Positions 25,214-32,065 of a stretch of 32,065 bases of DNA are shown one piece after another. Source of the stretch: Firmicutes bacterium ZOR0006 (GTDB lineage Bacteria; Bacillota_I; Bacilli_A; Culicoidibacterales; ZOR0006); the NCBI GenBank assembly GCA_000798955.1, contig JTLC01000054.1, forward strand, positions 24,297 through 56,361, in the 5' to 3' direction. Numbering within the stretch: the stretch's first letter is position 1; each line of letters begins with the position of its first letter. The translations under genes were made by a program, and so were the position numbers. The notes beneath the pieces were generated by a model that had not been told where the DNA came from, did no database searches, and saw only the letters and a program-made list of their open reading frames with translations.

Positions 25214-28200
25214 ATGGCACTAAAATTAAAATTTGATCCGAATCTTGATTACCAACAAACGGCGATTCAAAGTGTGACTGGTTTGTTTCAAGGAATGGCA
25301 CAACGGAAATCAGAATTTACCGTTGAAAGTCGCTTTGCGCTCAACGAAAGTCAAATCATGACCGAAACTGGAATTGCTAATAGTTGCAACTTAACAGCAG
25401 CCGAACTTTTACAAAACATCCAAACTACACAACTACAAAATCATTTACCGTTAAGCAAAACAGTGAACAAAGATGATTTTCATGTCACTGTGGAAATGGA
25501 AACAGGAACTGGAAAAACCTATGTGTACCTACGTTCGATTTTCGAATTACATAAACAATACGGTTTTACGAAGTTTATCATCGTCGTACCATCACTAGCG
25601 ATTCGTGAGGGGGTTTTAAAGTCACTGCAAATTATGCAAACTCACTTTGAAGCACTTTATGATAACCAACCAATGAATTATTTTGTTTATGATTCAGATA
25701 AGCTAGGACAAGTTCGTAATTATGCAACGAGCAATGCGATTCAAATCATGGTGATGAATATTGGTTCATTTAATAAGAGTTTTAAAGATCCAGCAAAAGA
25801 AGATAAAGCGAATATTATCCATCGTGTACGTGATGATTTTAATGGTCAACGTCCAATCGATGTCATTGCCAATACGAATCCGATTGTGATTATCGATGAA
25901 CCACAGTCAGTTGATACAACGGCTAATTCACGGGAAGCAATTGCTTCATTAAATCCACTTGTAACAATCCGCTATTCAGCAACACATCGTGAAGCCCATC
26001 ACATGATTTATCGTCTTGATGCCGTGGAAGCCTATGAAAAACGACTCGTGAAGAAAATTGAAGTCTTATCACTTGAAGATGAACAAACATTCAACAAAGC
26101 ATATTTAAAAGTTGTTGCAATTAAGAAGAATGAAGTAAAACTTGAACTCAATGAGCAAAGTGCTAAAGGCATCATGAGCCGGAAAACACGAAGTGTAAAA
26201 TTTGGGGCGGATTTAGCTGAAATTACCAATAACCAACATTATGCGAATCTGATTGTTTCACAAATCGATAGTAGTGATGAACCATACATTGAGTTGAGCG
26301 ATGGAAGTCGCTATGGATTGAATGATGGACGTGAAATTGCTGATGAACAAACACGAAAAAAAGCGATGATTTACTCGACTGTTCGTGAGCATATGAAAAA
26401 AGAACTGCAGTACTTACAGCATGGAATTAAAATCTTATCACTCTTCTTTATTGATCGTGTTGATAATTATCGCACATATAATACTGAAGGGAATCCGCAA
26501 GTAGGAACATATGCAGTACTATTAAATGAAGCGATTAATCACTATTTATCATTAGATGAGTTCCAACCATTGCAAAGTCATTATGATAAACTTGACTTTA
26601 ATCAACTACAGAATGGATACTTCTCAACCGATAAAGGACGATTAAAAGATACAAGTGGGATTACCAAAAACGATATTGATACGTATGATCTCATCATGAA
26701 GGCAAAAGAACGGTTGTTAAGTCTAGATGAGCCATGTCGCTTTATTTTCTCACACTCGGCTTTACGTGAGGGCTGGGATAATCCGAATGTTTTCCAAATT
26801 TGTACACTCAATGAGACAAAATCGACAATCAAAAAACGTCAAGAAATTGGTCGTGGATTACGTTTATGTGTTAACCAAGAGGGTGACCGTTTACATGAAG
26901 AATACTTCAATACCTTAACGGTTGTTGCCAATGAGTCGTATAGTGAATTTGTGGAAGCGTTGCAAAAAGAAGTGTTGGAAGAATTATCAGTTGATACAAC
27001 CTCACACTTTATCCAAGAATTTGCGAAGCTACCGATTCAACAAGCCGATGGAACAATCACAGAACTGAACTCGCAACGGGCAGAACAATTACTCGAACAC
27101 TTTAAGAAACAGAAGTACGTTGTCTTGAAAAAGAAAAAAAGTGAACAAATTGTTGAATATCAGCCGCAATTATTAGCTGATATTAAATCGACCGAGTTCC
27201 AATTACCAGAAAATCTTGCACCGTTCCAAGCAGTTGTTGTCAAAACGTTACGAACACAAGCAGGAACACGACAAATTAATAATGCACTCCAACGTAAAAC
27301 AGTGATACCAAACCCAGAAGTGATGCAAACTGAATCATTCCAAAAATTATGGAAACTGATTAAACGTAAAACTGATTATCGTGCGACATTTAAGCGAGAA
27401 CAATTACTCGAACGCTCAATTGCAGCATTGAACCTCTTGAAAATTGATCCGATTATCATGACTGAAGAACGTCATGCAATTGAACTGAAACGTATTGAGG
27501 GTGTCGTTGGACGATTAAAAGATCAGCGACAAGTTCAAGTTGGTGATCCAATTATCTTCCCAATGCCAGATGTTGTCAGTGAATTACAAGAAACAACCCA
27601 ATTTACGCGCAAAACATTAGTTGAAATTTTAACTGGAATGAATAGCCAAGTTCGTGAAAGTATTCAATATAATCCACAGTTATTTTTGGAACAGGCAACG
27701 AAAAGTTTACGACAAGTACAAACGAAGTTGCTAGAAGATAACATTGAGTATTATGCGATTACAACTGATGAGTTTGATATCGAAAATTTCCAACCAATTG
27801 AAGTCTATACTGCAGAACAAGCCAAAGACTTAACAGTAGAAATCACTGATGAAACGAAAACACTGTATAAGTATATTGCGTGTGATTCGAAAATCGAAAA
27901 AGCCTATGCCCAAGAAATTGATCACCAAAATGATGTGTTGATGTATTTCAAACTACCAGATTGGTTTAAAATTCAAACCCCAATTGGGAATTACAACCCA
28001 GACTGGGCAATGGTACGATCGGTTAATGGTCAGGAACAAATGTATCTTGTGATTGAAACCAAAGGTGATACTGATATTGATGAATTACGTGAACGTGAAA
28101 AACTCAAAATCAGATTTGCAGGCCAACACTTTGATGCTTTAAACAAAACAGCAGAACAAGCAATTAAGTTTAAAGGACCAATTGAGAAATATGCTGATGT

Positions 28201-28246
28201 CGTAGCAGATGGAAATCTTGACTACAAACATATAGATAAAATTTAA
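25214..28246 (+). CDS. res: Type III-like Res subunit: SF2 helicase and PD-(D/E)XK endonuclease
   Basis: The product has 1010 residues and starts 3 nt after mod, with AAGGAG at 25198-25203. Helicase motifs: I, METGTGKT (K101); II, IDEPQ (D228, E229); III, YSATHRE near 255; VI, QEIGRGLRL near 543. The C-terminal nuclease has NPDWA (D930) and VIETKG (E948, K950), an intact PD...ExK triad. The order helicase then nuclease and the length fit type III restriction subunits, which form a complex with Mod, translocate or diffuse on DNA and cut near unmodified sites. No truncation is seen. A terminator follows at 28254-28300, closing the operon. Confidence 0.92.
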   Translation: MALKLKFDPNLDYQQTAIQSVTGLFQGMAQRKSEFTVESRFALNESQIMTETGIANSCNLTAAELLQNIQTTQLQNHLPLSKTVNKDDFHVTVEMETGTGKTYVYLRSIFELHKQYGFTKFIIVVPSLAIREGVLKSLQIMQTHFEALYDNQPMNYFVYDSDKLGQVRNYATSNAIQIMVMNIGSFNKSFKDPAKEDKANIIHRVRDDFNGQRPIDVIANTNPIVIIDEPQSVDTTANSREAIASLNPLVTIRYSATHREAHHMIYRLDAVEAYEKRLVKKIEVLSLEDEQTFNKAYLKVVAIKKNEVKLELNEQSAKGIMSRKTRSVKFGADLAEITNNQHYANLIVSQIDSSDEPYIELSDGSRYGLNDGREIADEQTRKKAMIYSTVREHMKKELQYLQHGIKILSLFFIDRVDNYRTYNTEGNPQVGTYAVLLNEAINHYLSLDEFQPLQSHYDKLDFNQLQNGYFSTDKGRLKDTSGITKNDIDTYDLIMKAKERLLSLDEPCRFIFSHSALREGWDNPNVFQICTLNETKSTIKKRQEIGRGLRLCVNQEGDRLHEEYFNTLTVVANESYSEFVEALQKEVLEELSVDTTSHFIQEFAKLPIQQADGTITELNSQRAEQLLEHFKKQKYVVLKKKKSEQIVEYQPQLLADIKSTEFQLPENLAPFQAVVVKTLRTQAGTRQINNALQRKTVIPNPEVMQTESFQKLWKLIKRKTDYRATFKREQLLERSIAALNLLKIDPIIMTEERHAIELKRIEGVVGRLKDQRQVQVGDPIIFPMPDVVSELQETTQFTRKTLVEILTGMNSQVRESIQYNPQLFLEQATKSLRQVQTKLLEDNIEYYAITTDEFDIENFQPIEVYTAEQAKDLTVEITDETKTLYKYIACDSKIEKAYAQEIDHQNDVLMYFKLPDWFKIQTPIGNYNPDWAMVRSVNGQEQMYLVIETKGDTDIDELREREKLKIRFAGQHFDALNKTAEQAIKFKGPIEKYADVVADGNLDYKHIDKI

Positions 28247-28253
28247 AAAATGT

Positions 28254-28300
28254 ATGCACTCTGAAATTTGACGTGAAGTCAAAAAGAAGGGTGCATTTTT
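28254..28300 (+). terminator. Terminator of the R-M operon
   Basis: ATGCACTC (28254-28261) with GGGTGCAT (28289-28296), an inner TTTGAC/GTCAAA stem, then T5. It ends 12 nt before the next gene, so some readthrough could feed that gene. Confidence 0.75.
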
Positions 28301-28312
28301 GGGAGAGAGAAT

Positions 28313-28858
28313 ATGAGTGTAAAGTATCCAAATGGACAGGAGCCTAATTATATTTACTGTTCAAAAGATAGTAAAGGTAAGAAATATAGATATCTTTTGG
28401 GAAGAATAGAGGAGGGGAAAGTCCCAGCCGTTATGATTTGTATGAATCCATCAAAAGCAGATTTAAATCAGAGTGATCAAACAGTTAATAAATTGATAAA
28501 ATACTTTGGTAATAATGGATGGGTGATGTTAAACTTATATTGTGGTTATGAAACAAAACCTAAAAACATTAAGTTCGACTTTAACGAAATGAATAAAAAT
28601 ATAGCAATAATTCGAGCTTTTTTAAAACTTGGAAAAGGAAGCGAAGTACCAATAGTATTCACGCAATGGGGAAATCTTGAAAGTAGGCAGCTACGCTATT
28701 GCGAGCATGAGATTCTGAAAATTTTAAAAGAAACAAAAAAGAAAGCTTTCTTTTTTGGTGAGTTAACTTTGTCTGGAAATCCGAGACATTTGAATAGTCG
28801 AGGTCAGTTAAATGCTAATGATTTTAAAGGCAGACCACAAAAATTAAAAATTTACTAG
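28313..28858 (+). CDS. DUF1643-family protein
   Basis: The 181-residue product has GGGAGAGAGA before the ATG. It carries the family pattern YRYLLGR, then MICMNPSKADLNQSDQTVNKL (a MNPSxAd...DpTv-type motif), GWVMLNLY and a PIVFTQWG segment. DUF1643 proteins are small cytosolic proteins of unknown function, often in phage or defence neighbourhoods. Codon use (AGA, ATA, AAA-rich) is more AT-biased than in the R-M genes, hinting at separate acquisition. No promoter is obvious in the 66 bp before it. Confidence 0.8.
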   Translation: MSVKYPNGQEPNYIYCSKDSKGKKYRYLLGRIEEGKVPAVMICMNPSKADLNQSDQTVNKLIKYFGNNGWVMLNLYCGYETKPKNIKFDFNEMNKNIAIIRAFLKLGKGSEVPIVFTQWGNLESRQLRYCEHEILKILKETKKKAFFFGELTLSGNPRHLNSRGQLNANDFKGRPQKLKIY

Positions 28859-28872
28859 GTGGAAGTGGACGT

Positions 28873-29084
28873 ATGACACTATATGGTGAAAATAATTTTA
28901 CTGTAAAAATACTGGCAGAAAAAGAGACGGGAAAAGAAGCATTTATTCAATTAATTGAAAAATTAAAAGATATTTCCAAAAAGAAGAGTTATATTGTAAT
29001 CAAAATATAGAAAATAGATCTGAGCAGTTTCAGGTTATTCTAGAAGAAAACATTGTAAAATATGAAGAAATTAGTGGGGGCTAA
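28873..29084 (+). pseudogene. Small ORF with one-base frameshift, upstream of the 29086 gene
   Basis: The ATG at 28873 follows GGTGGAAG (28859-28866), right after the DUF1643 stop. The frame reads MTLYGENNFTVKILAEKETG... to TAG at 29008 (45 residues). One extra A in the A5 run 28978-28982 would connect it to a frame reading KEELYCNQNIENRSEQFQVI to ...KYEEISGG and TAA at 29082-29084, giving a protein of about 70 residues that ends 1 nt before the next GTG start. The fit at both ends suggests an original antitoxin-sized gene. It is either disrupted by a deletion or a base-calling error. Confidence 0.5.
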
Positions 29085-29085
29085 A

Positions 29086-29829
29086 GTGAATCTACAACAA
29101 TTTTATATAGAAAACATAAAAGAAACAGACTACTATTATAATTTTTTTGATAGTATCTCTAACATAGAAGAAGCCGATTTTGAAATATATGATGATCGAG
29201 AAGCAATAGAAAAGTTAAAATCAATTATTATGCCTGACAATGAAAAACATTATGATGAATTAGACTCTTTATTCATTTGCTACTGTTATTATCTTGATAA
29301 AAAAGGATATCAAATTGAGCAATTTCCTGATATGCTCTCACGGCCGAGTTCACTACAAAATTTTGCGTATAAAGGTATTCGTTTGAAGTGGTTAAAAGAG
29401 AATGGACCTGCCGATATTGTCCCGTGGATGGAACGTAGCAAAATAATTTCTGATTTGAAATTTTCCAAAGTGAAAGTAATGTATCCTGACAGTTTTGAGC
29501 AAATAATGGCAGAAATTTGTAATCAACAATTTCGTGATTATGGAGTAGATGATCAATTAGTACAAATTGCAAATGCATTTGAATTTTTATTGAAACAGCC
29601 AAATGGTAAATTTAGAACAATAGATTATGAGCAATTAAGCAGTGGGGTTTTTGTTGAAAATGATATAAAGGGATTTAGAAGGAAACTTCATGCATTTCGT
29701 CATAGCTCTAAAGAAACACTAATTGAGCGAAATCAGTATAGTGAAATTCAAAAGCACTTCTTTATCCAGTATGGTATTGCAATACTTTGCCTAATTAATG
29801 ATTATCTTAATGGAGGACTCACTTCTTGA
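29086..29829 (+). CDS. Unknown protein with possible HEPN-like C-terminus
   Basis: I take the GTG at 29086, 1 nt after the stop of the frameshifted ORF and behind AGTGGGGG; the in-frame ATG at 29062 has no ribosome-binding site and would overlap it. The product has about 247 residues. The N-terminal half is acidic and Tyr-rich (ETDYYYNFFDSISN, DELDSLFICYCYYL). The C-terminal 60 residues are helical with RRKLHAFRH and a final hydrophobic helix (FFIQYGIAILCLINDYLN). R-x6-H at the helix start resembles the HEPN RNase/nucleotide-transfer motif, but this is a weak match. AT-rich with AGA/ATA codons. Its TGA overlaps the TTG start of the GIY-YIG pseudogene. Confidence 0.6.
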   Translation: MNLQQFYIENIKETDYYYNFFDSISNIEEADFEIYDDREAIEKLKSIIMPDNEKHYDELDSLFICYCYYLDKKGYQIEQFPDMLSRPSSLQNFAYKGIRLKWLKENGPADIVPWMERSKIISDLKFSKVKVMYPDSFEQIMAEICNQQFRDYGVDDQLVQIANAFEFLLKQPNGKFRTIDYEQLSSGVFVENDIKGFRRKLHAFRHSSKETLIERNQYSEIQKHFFIQYGIAILCLINDYLNGGLTS

Positions 29830-30221
29830 AGCCAAAAAACTTAAATTTATTTTTTCTGGATGGAACAGCGACAGGGCGAGTGAAATGTACGCTTGCCAAT
29901 TGAATGGGGATCGTCTATAAAATTTCACGCTTGCTCCTAGAATAATCGAGTCAACGCGATGATCTCAAATTCAGTGGTGTCTACTTTTTATTTGGCAACG
30001 ATGAACAAACAGGAAATCTGGTTGTCTATGTTGGCCAAGCAGGAAATCGGAAAAATGGTGTGGGGATTTACCAACGTTTGCTTGAGCATCGCAATAACAG
30101 CGAGAAGGACTATTGGCAAAAGGCAGTTGTGGTAACAACAACGAACAATATTCTTGCTCCAACACAATGGGCTGAGTTTTACAATGTTCTCACACGAGTA
30201 TCAGGCAAGGGCCTTGATTAA
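29826..30221 (+). pseudogene. GIY-YIG nuclease-like pseudogene with two premature stops
   Basis: From TTG at 29826 (GGAGG at 29812-29816) one frame runs to TAA at 30219-30221 with two in-frame stops: TGA at 29901-29903, where ANWMG would need TGG, and TAA at 29943-29945, where LEESS would need GAA. After them the frame reads LKFSGVYFLFGNDEQTGNLV, then YVGQAGNRKNGVGIYQRLLE and TQWAEFY: a GIY-YIG domain (GVY...YVG, then GIYQRLLEH). The end may also be frameshifted, since another frame continues to the TGA at 30242-30244. Intact relatives are DUF4357-type GIY-YIG proteins. Almost certainly non-functional. Confidence 0.8.
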
Positions 30222-30244
30222 AACACCAATAGGAGGAGAATGAG

Positions 30245-31171
30245 ATGATGAAATTAGGTACAATAGAAAAAATTACAGATTTAAGAAGTGTCTGGCCACA
30301 TGAAGCACTTCATTTTTCAAAATGGTTAGCACAAAAAGACAACTTGTGTTTGTTAAGTGAAGCAATCGGCATTGATATTGTATTGGAGGAATTAGAATCT
30401 TCTGTTGGGAGCTTTAGCGTTGATTTGTTTGCTAGTGAAGCAGGTACTAATCGTAAAATTATCATTGAAAACCAACTTGAAGCGACAGATCATGATCATT
30501 TAGGCAAAATCATAACGTATGCTTCAGGCAAAAATGCTGAAGTGATTATTTGGCTAGTTAAACGAGCAAGAGATGAACATAAACAAGCGATTGAGTGGCT
30601 CAATCAACACACGGATGAACAAATTGGTTTTTTTCTTGTCGAAATAGAATTATGGAAAATAAATGATTCTTTACCAGCTGTTAAGTTTAATACTGTTGAA
30701 CGGCCAAATGATTGGGCTAAGAGTATGAAAGCCACAGAAGGTTTATCAGATACAAGAAAATTACAATTGGAATTTTGGCAAACTTTTAATGACTATACCC
30801 TAGAAAATCAAGCATTTGCTCGAGTCTTTTCTCAGCGAAAGCCCCAAGCACAGAGTTGGTATGAATTATCAGTAGGGAGCTCAATATATCGTTTAGGTTT
30901 ATTTGTCAATACACAGAAAAAGAAACAAGGTGTTGAGATTTATATCAGTAATGATAAGCCGATGTATGAGAAATTTAAAGCCCATAAAGAGGACATCGAA
31001 TCAGAACTTGGATTTTCACTTGAGTGGAGTGAAGCCATCAAAGACTGCCGAATATTTGTCAGTAAGGATGCTGATATCAAGGAAGATACTGATAATTGGC
31101 CAGAATATTATGAGTGGTATTGTCATATGGCACTTACATTACGAGAAATCCTCAAAAAATATGATGTCTAA
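30245..31171 (+). CDS. DUF4268-type PD-(D/E)XK nuclease-like protein
   Basis: The 308-residue product has AGGAGGAG just before the ATG. The N-terminal half reads LSEAIGIDIVLEELESSVGS, then FSVDLFASEA (D60), KIIIENQLEATDHDHLGKII (E75-N-Q77) and a YASG block. This is the standalone DUF4268 pattern in which the nuclease lysine is replaced by Gln (D...E-x-Q, as in some active PD-(D/E)XK enzymes). The C-terminal half (about 165-300) holds the LEFWQTFNDY and GVEIYISND segments typical of DUF4268. Probably a nucleic-acid-binding or cutting protein of the defence island; activity is not proven. Confidence 0.85.
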   Translation: MMKLGTIEKITDLRSVWPHEALHFSKWLAQKDNLCLLSEAIGIDIVLEELESSVGSFSVDLFASEAGTNRKIIIENQLEATDHDHLGKIITYASGKNAEVIIWLVKRARDEHKQAIEWLNQHTDEQIGFFLVEIELWKINDSLPAVKFNTVERPNDWAKSMKATEGLSDTRKLQLEFWQTFNDYTLENQAFARVFSQRKPQAQSWYELSVGSSIYRLGLFVNTQKKKQGVEIYISNDKPMYEKFKAHKEDIESELGFSLEWSEAIKDCRIFVSKDADIKEDTDNWPEYYEWYCHMALTLREILKKYDV

Positions 31172-31195
31172 ATGATTTAAGTGTAGGTGGAGAAA

Positions 31196-31627
31196 ATGGC
31201 AAAGTTTGAGAGTTTAACAAAATATTTAGTACTAATTGAAAATGATGCTTTTGGCCAGTGGGTCTTCGATTGCAACAGTAAGGGCACATTGGATGATCCA
31301 ATAGAAATGCCATATATTTCATACTCAGACATGGTATGTGAATTTGAAAATGCTGTTTATGCTATAAAGGATCAATATGAAGAATTGAATTTAGTCGCAT
31401 ATCATCAAATTTTAGCAACCAATGGTATTGATCTCACAAAAGAGAGTATGAGTGACGTTGATGTTGCAAATATGGATGTTCAATGTGTTTTGGCAATGTT
31501 AATGGCAGCCGTTCGCAACGAACGATTTTGTGAAGGTACGCTATTAAGACTTTTTAAAAATGGAGCAATTATGAAGTGGTTGGTGAAATTAGAAGAATTA
31601 GATCATAGTGGCGATTTGGCGGAATAA
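31196..31627 (+). CDS. DUF6508-like protein
   Basis: The ATG at 31196 follows GGTGGAG (31186-31192); an in-frame GTG at 31187 lies inside that site. The product has 143 residues. Features are an N-terminal helix, WVFDCNSKGTLDDPIEMPYI, then the C-terminal signature VLAMLMAAVRNERFCEGTLL plus a FKNGAIMKWLVKLEEL helix, as in DUF6508 proteins. Function is unknown and it is probably cytosolic. It lies 24 bp after the DUF4268 gene and is probably co-transcribed. Confidence 0.75.
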   Translation: MAKFESLTKYLVLIENDAFGQWVFDCNSKGTLDDPIEMPYISYSDMVCEFENAVYAIKDQYEELNLVAYHQILATNGIDLTKESMSDVDVANMDVQCVLAMLMAAVRNERFCEGTLLRLFKNGAIMKWLVKLEELDHSGDLAE

Positions 31628-31662
31628 GTGCACAAGAGTATTGGATGGTGAATTATGACAAA

Positions 31663-31694
31663 AGGCGACTCCTTCTTTATGAAAGGAGCCGCCT
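31663..31694 (+). promoter_or_regulatory. 5' UTR hairpin hiding the toxin ribosome-binding site
   Basis: AGGCG-A-CTCCTT (31663-31674) pairs with AAGGAG-C-CGCCT (31683-31694), leaving one mismatch and an 8-nt loop. The right arm is the Shine-Dalgarno AAAGGAG of the small gene at 31696, so translation is blocked while the hairpin is closed. Fst-type type I toxins use the same arrangement. Confidence 0.75.
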
Positions 31695-31695
31695 G

Positions 31696-31836
31696 ATGCA
31701 AGATGTAATTTTACTGATTAGTACAATTACAGACTTGATTACAGAAATAGCAGTGATGTTAACAGCTATTTTTGCAATAAAAGAACTTGTAAAACATAAC
31801 AAAAAAAATAGCCATCCATACCCGCAAAGTTTGTGA
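31696..31836 (+). CDS. Type I toxin-like small membrane peptide, 46 residues
   Basis: MQDVILLISTITDLI... carries one hydrophobic helix (about 4-32) and a basic tail (KELVKHNKKNSHPYPQSL), the form of Fst/holin-like type I toxins. The ATG at 31696 is 7 nt after AAAGGAG, which is locked in a hairpin. The stop lies inside a bidirectional terminator (31804-31847), so the tail is coded by the terminator stem, as in Fst-family loci. A convergent minus-strand promoter drives the probable antitoxin RNA. A longer in-frame start at 31645 has no ribosome-binding site. The sequence family is not certain; the locus layout is the main evidence. Confidence 0.7.
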   Translation: MQDVILLISTITDLITEIAVMLTAIFAIKELVKHNKKNSHPYPQSL

Positions 31837-31916
31837 TGACTATTTTTGTTACCTTACTTAGCCACCATATTGATGGGCTGTACGAGAACGGAGTGTTGAC
31901 GCACTTCGTTCTTTTC
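31801..31916 (-). ncRNA. Probable antisense antitoxin RNA
   Basis: The predicted RNA of about 115 nt starts 7 nt after the -10 at 31923-31928. It begins with a stem-loop AGAACG-AAGTG.../...CACTC-CGTTCT (31885-31912) and ends at the shared terminator. It is antisense to the toxin mRNA 3' end. It also carries the complement of TATTGATGGG (31868-31877), close to TATTGGATGG (31639-31648) in the toxin leader, so a second pairing site is possible, as with the direct repeats of the Fst system. Confidence 0.6.
31804..31847. terminator. Bidirectional terminator shared by toxin and antitoxin RNAs
   Basis: AAAAATAG-C-CATC (31804-31816) pairs with GATG-A-CTATTTTT (31835-31847). A T5 run follows on the + strand and T8 on the minus strand. 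Confidence 0.85.
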
Positions 31917-31922
31917 GCTTTG

Positions 31923-31951
31923 AGTATAACATGATCACAAATGACTCGCAA
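31923..31951 (-). promoter_or_regulatory. Minus-strand promoter of the antitoxin RNA
   Basis: Read on the minus strand: TTGCGA (31946-31951), exactly 17 nt, then TATACT (31923-31928). It is the best minus-strand promoter in the right end. Confidence 0.7.
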
Positions 31952-31993
31952 CTAAAAATGGTTGGTAAGCAAGTAACTATCAACCGTATATAA

Positions 31994-32040
31994 AAAAGCT
32001 CACTGTGCTGGTAAAATAAATCCAGAAGCAGTGAGCTTTT
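31994..32040. terminator. Bidirectional terminator at the right edge
   Basis: AAAAGCTCACTG (31994-32005) pairs with CAGTGAGCTTTT (32029-32040), with an inner CTGG/CCAG stem. The T-run is longer on the minus strand, so it may end a minus-strand gene beyond the window. Confidence 0.8.
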
Positions 32041-32065
32041 CTTGTTGTTATATCTTGGCACAAGT

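Overview
The window is low-GC Gram-positive (Bacillota) DNA. The evidence is strong AGGAGG-type ribosome-binding sites, short-stem U-tract terminators, lipoboxes, a family II pyrophosphatase and glutamine-rich proteins that favour CAA. A Lactobacillales-like host is likely, but I cannot fix the genus. Most genes are on the + strand.

Layout. (1) 1-4017: the 3' part of a large SF1 helicase fused to a C-terminal nuclease-like domain, overlapping a small coiled-coil partner gene. (2) 4088-5008: ppaC, the only clear housekeeping gene. (3) 5007-5700: five head-to-tail units of about 145 bp. (4) 6019-13047: a 2342-residue secreted M60-type (mucin-protease-like) metalloprotease with many carbohydrate-binding modules. 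(5) 13050-13575: a second array of the same repeat family. (6) 13785-19028: a hydrophobic micropeptide, a WYL-type regulator, and four lipoproteins in two transcription units whose promoters carry the same 26-bp inverted repeat. (7) 19472-28246: a four-gene restriction-modification-like operon (SNF2 helicase, DUF4391, Mod methylase, Res helicase-nuclease). (8) 28313-31627: small accessory and defence-type genes, with a GIY-YIG pseudogene and a frameshifted small ORF. (9) 31640-31950: a convincing type I toxin-antitoxin locus.

The most unusual feature is the repeat family that brackets the metalloprotease gene. Each unit starts with a block near AAGTGYTGAC. Next comes a hairpin whose arms change from unit to unit while pairing is kept, enclosing a 16-17-nt loop that stays nearly constant. 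A larger hairpin follows, with entirely different sequence in most units and often terminator-like, and the unit closes with a block near GGTGGAAGCATGTT. Unit length stays at 142-147 bp although the stem sequences differ. This suggests selection on RNA (or single-strand DNA) structure, and I do not recognise it as a known family.

The right half is a defence island with signs of turnover: a target-recognition segment of foreign codon use inside the methylase, a nonsense-riddled GIY-YIG gene, a minus-strand gene relic, and two ORFs that each lack one A in an A5 run. The last two could be real decay or base-calling errors.
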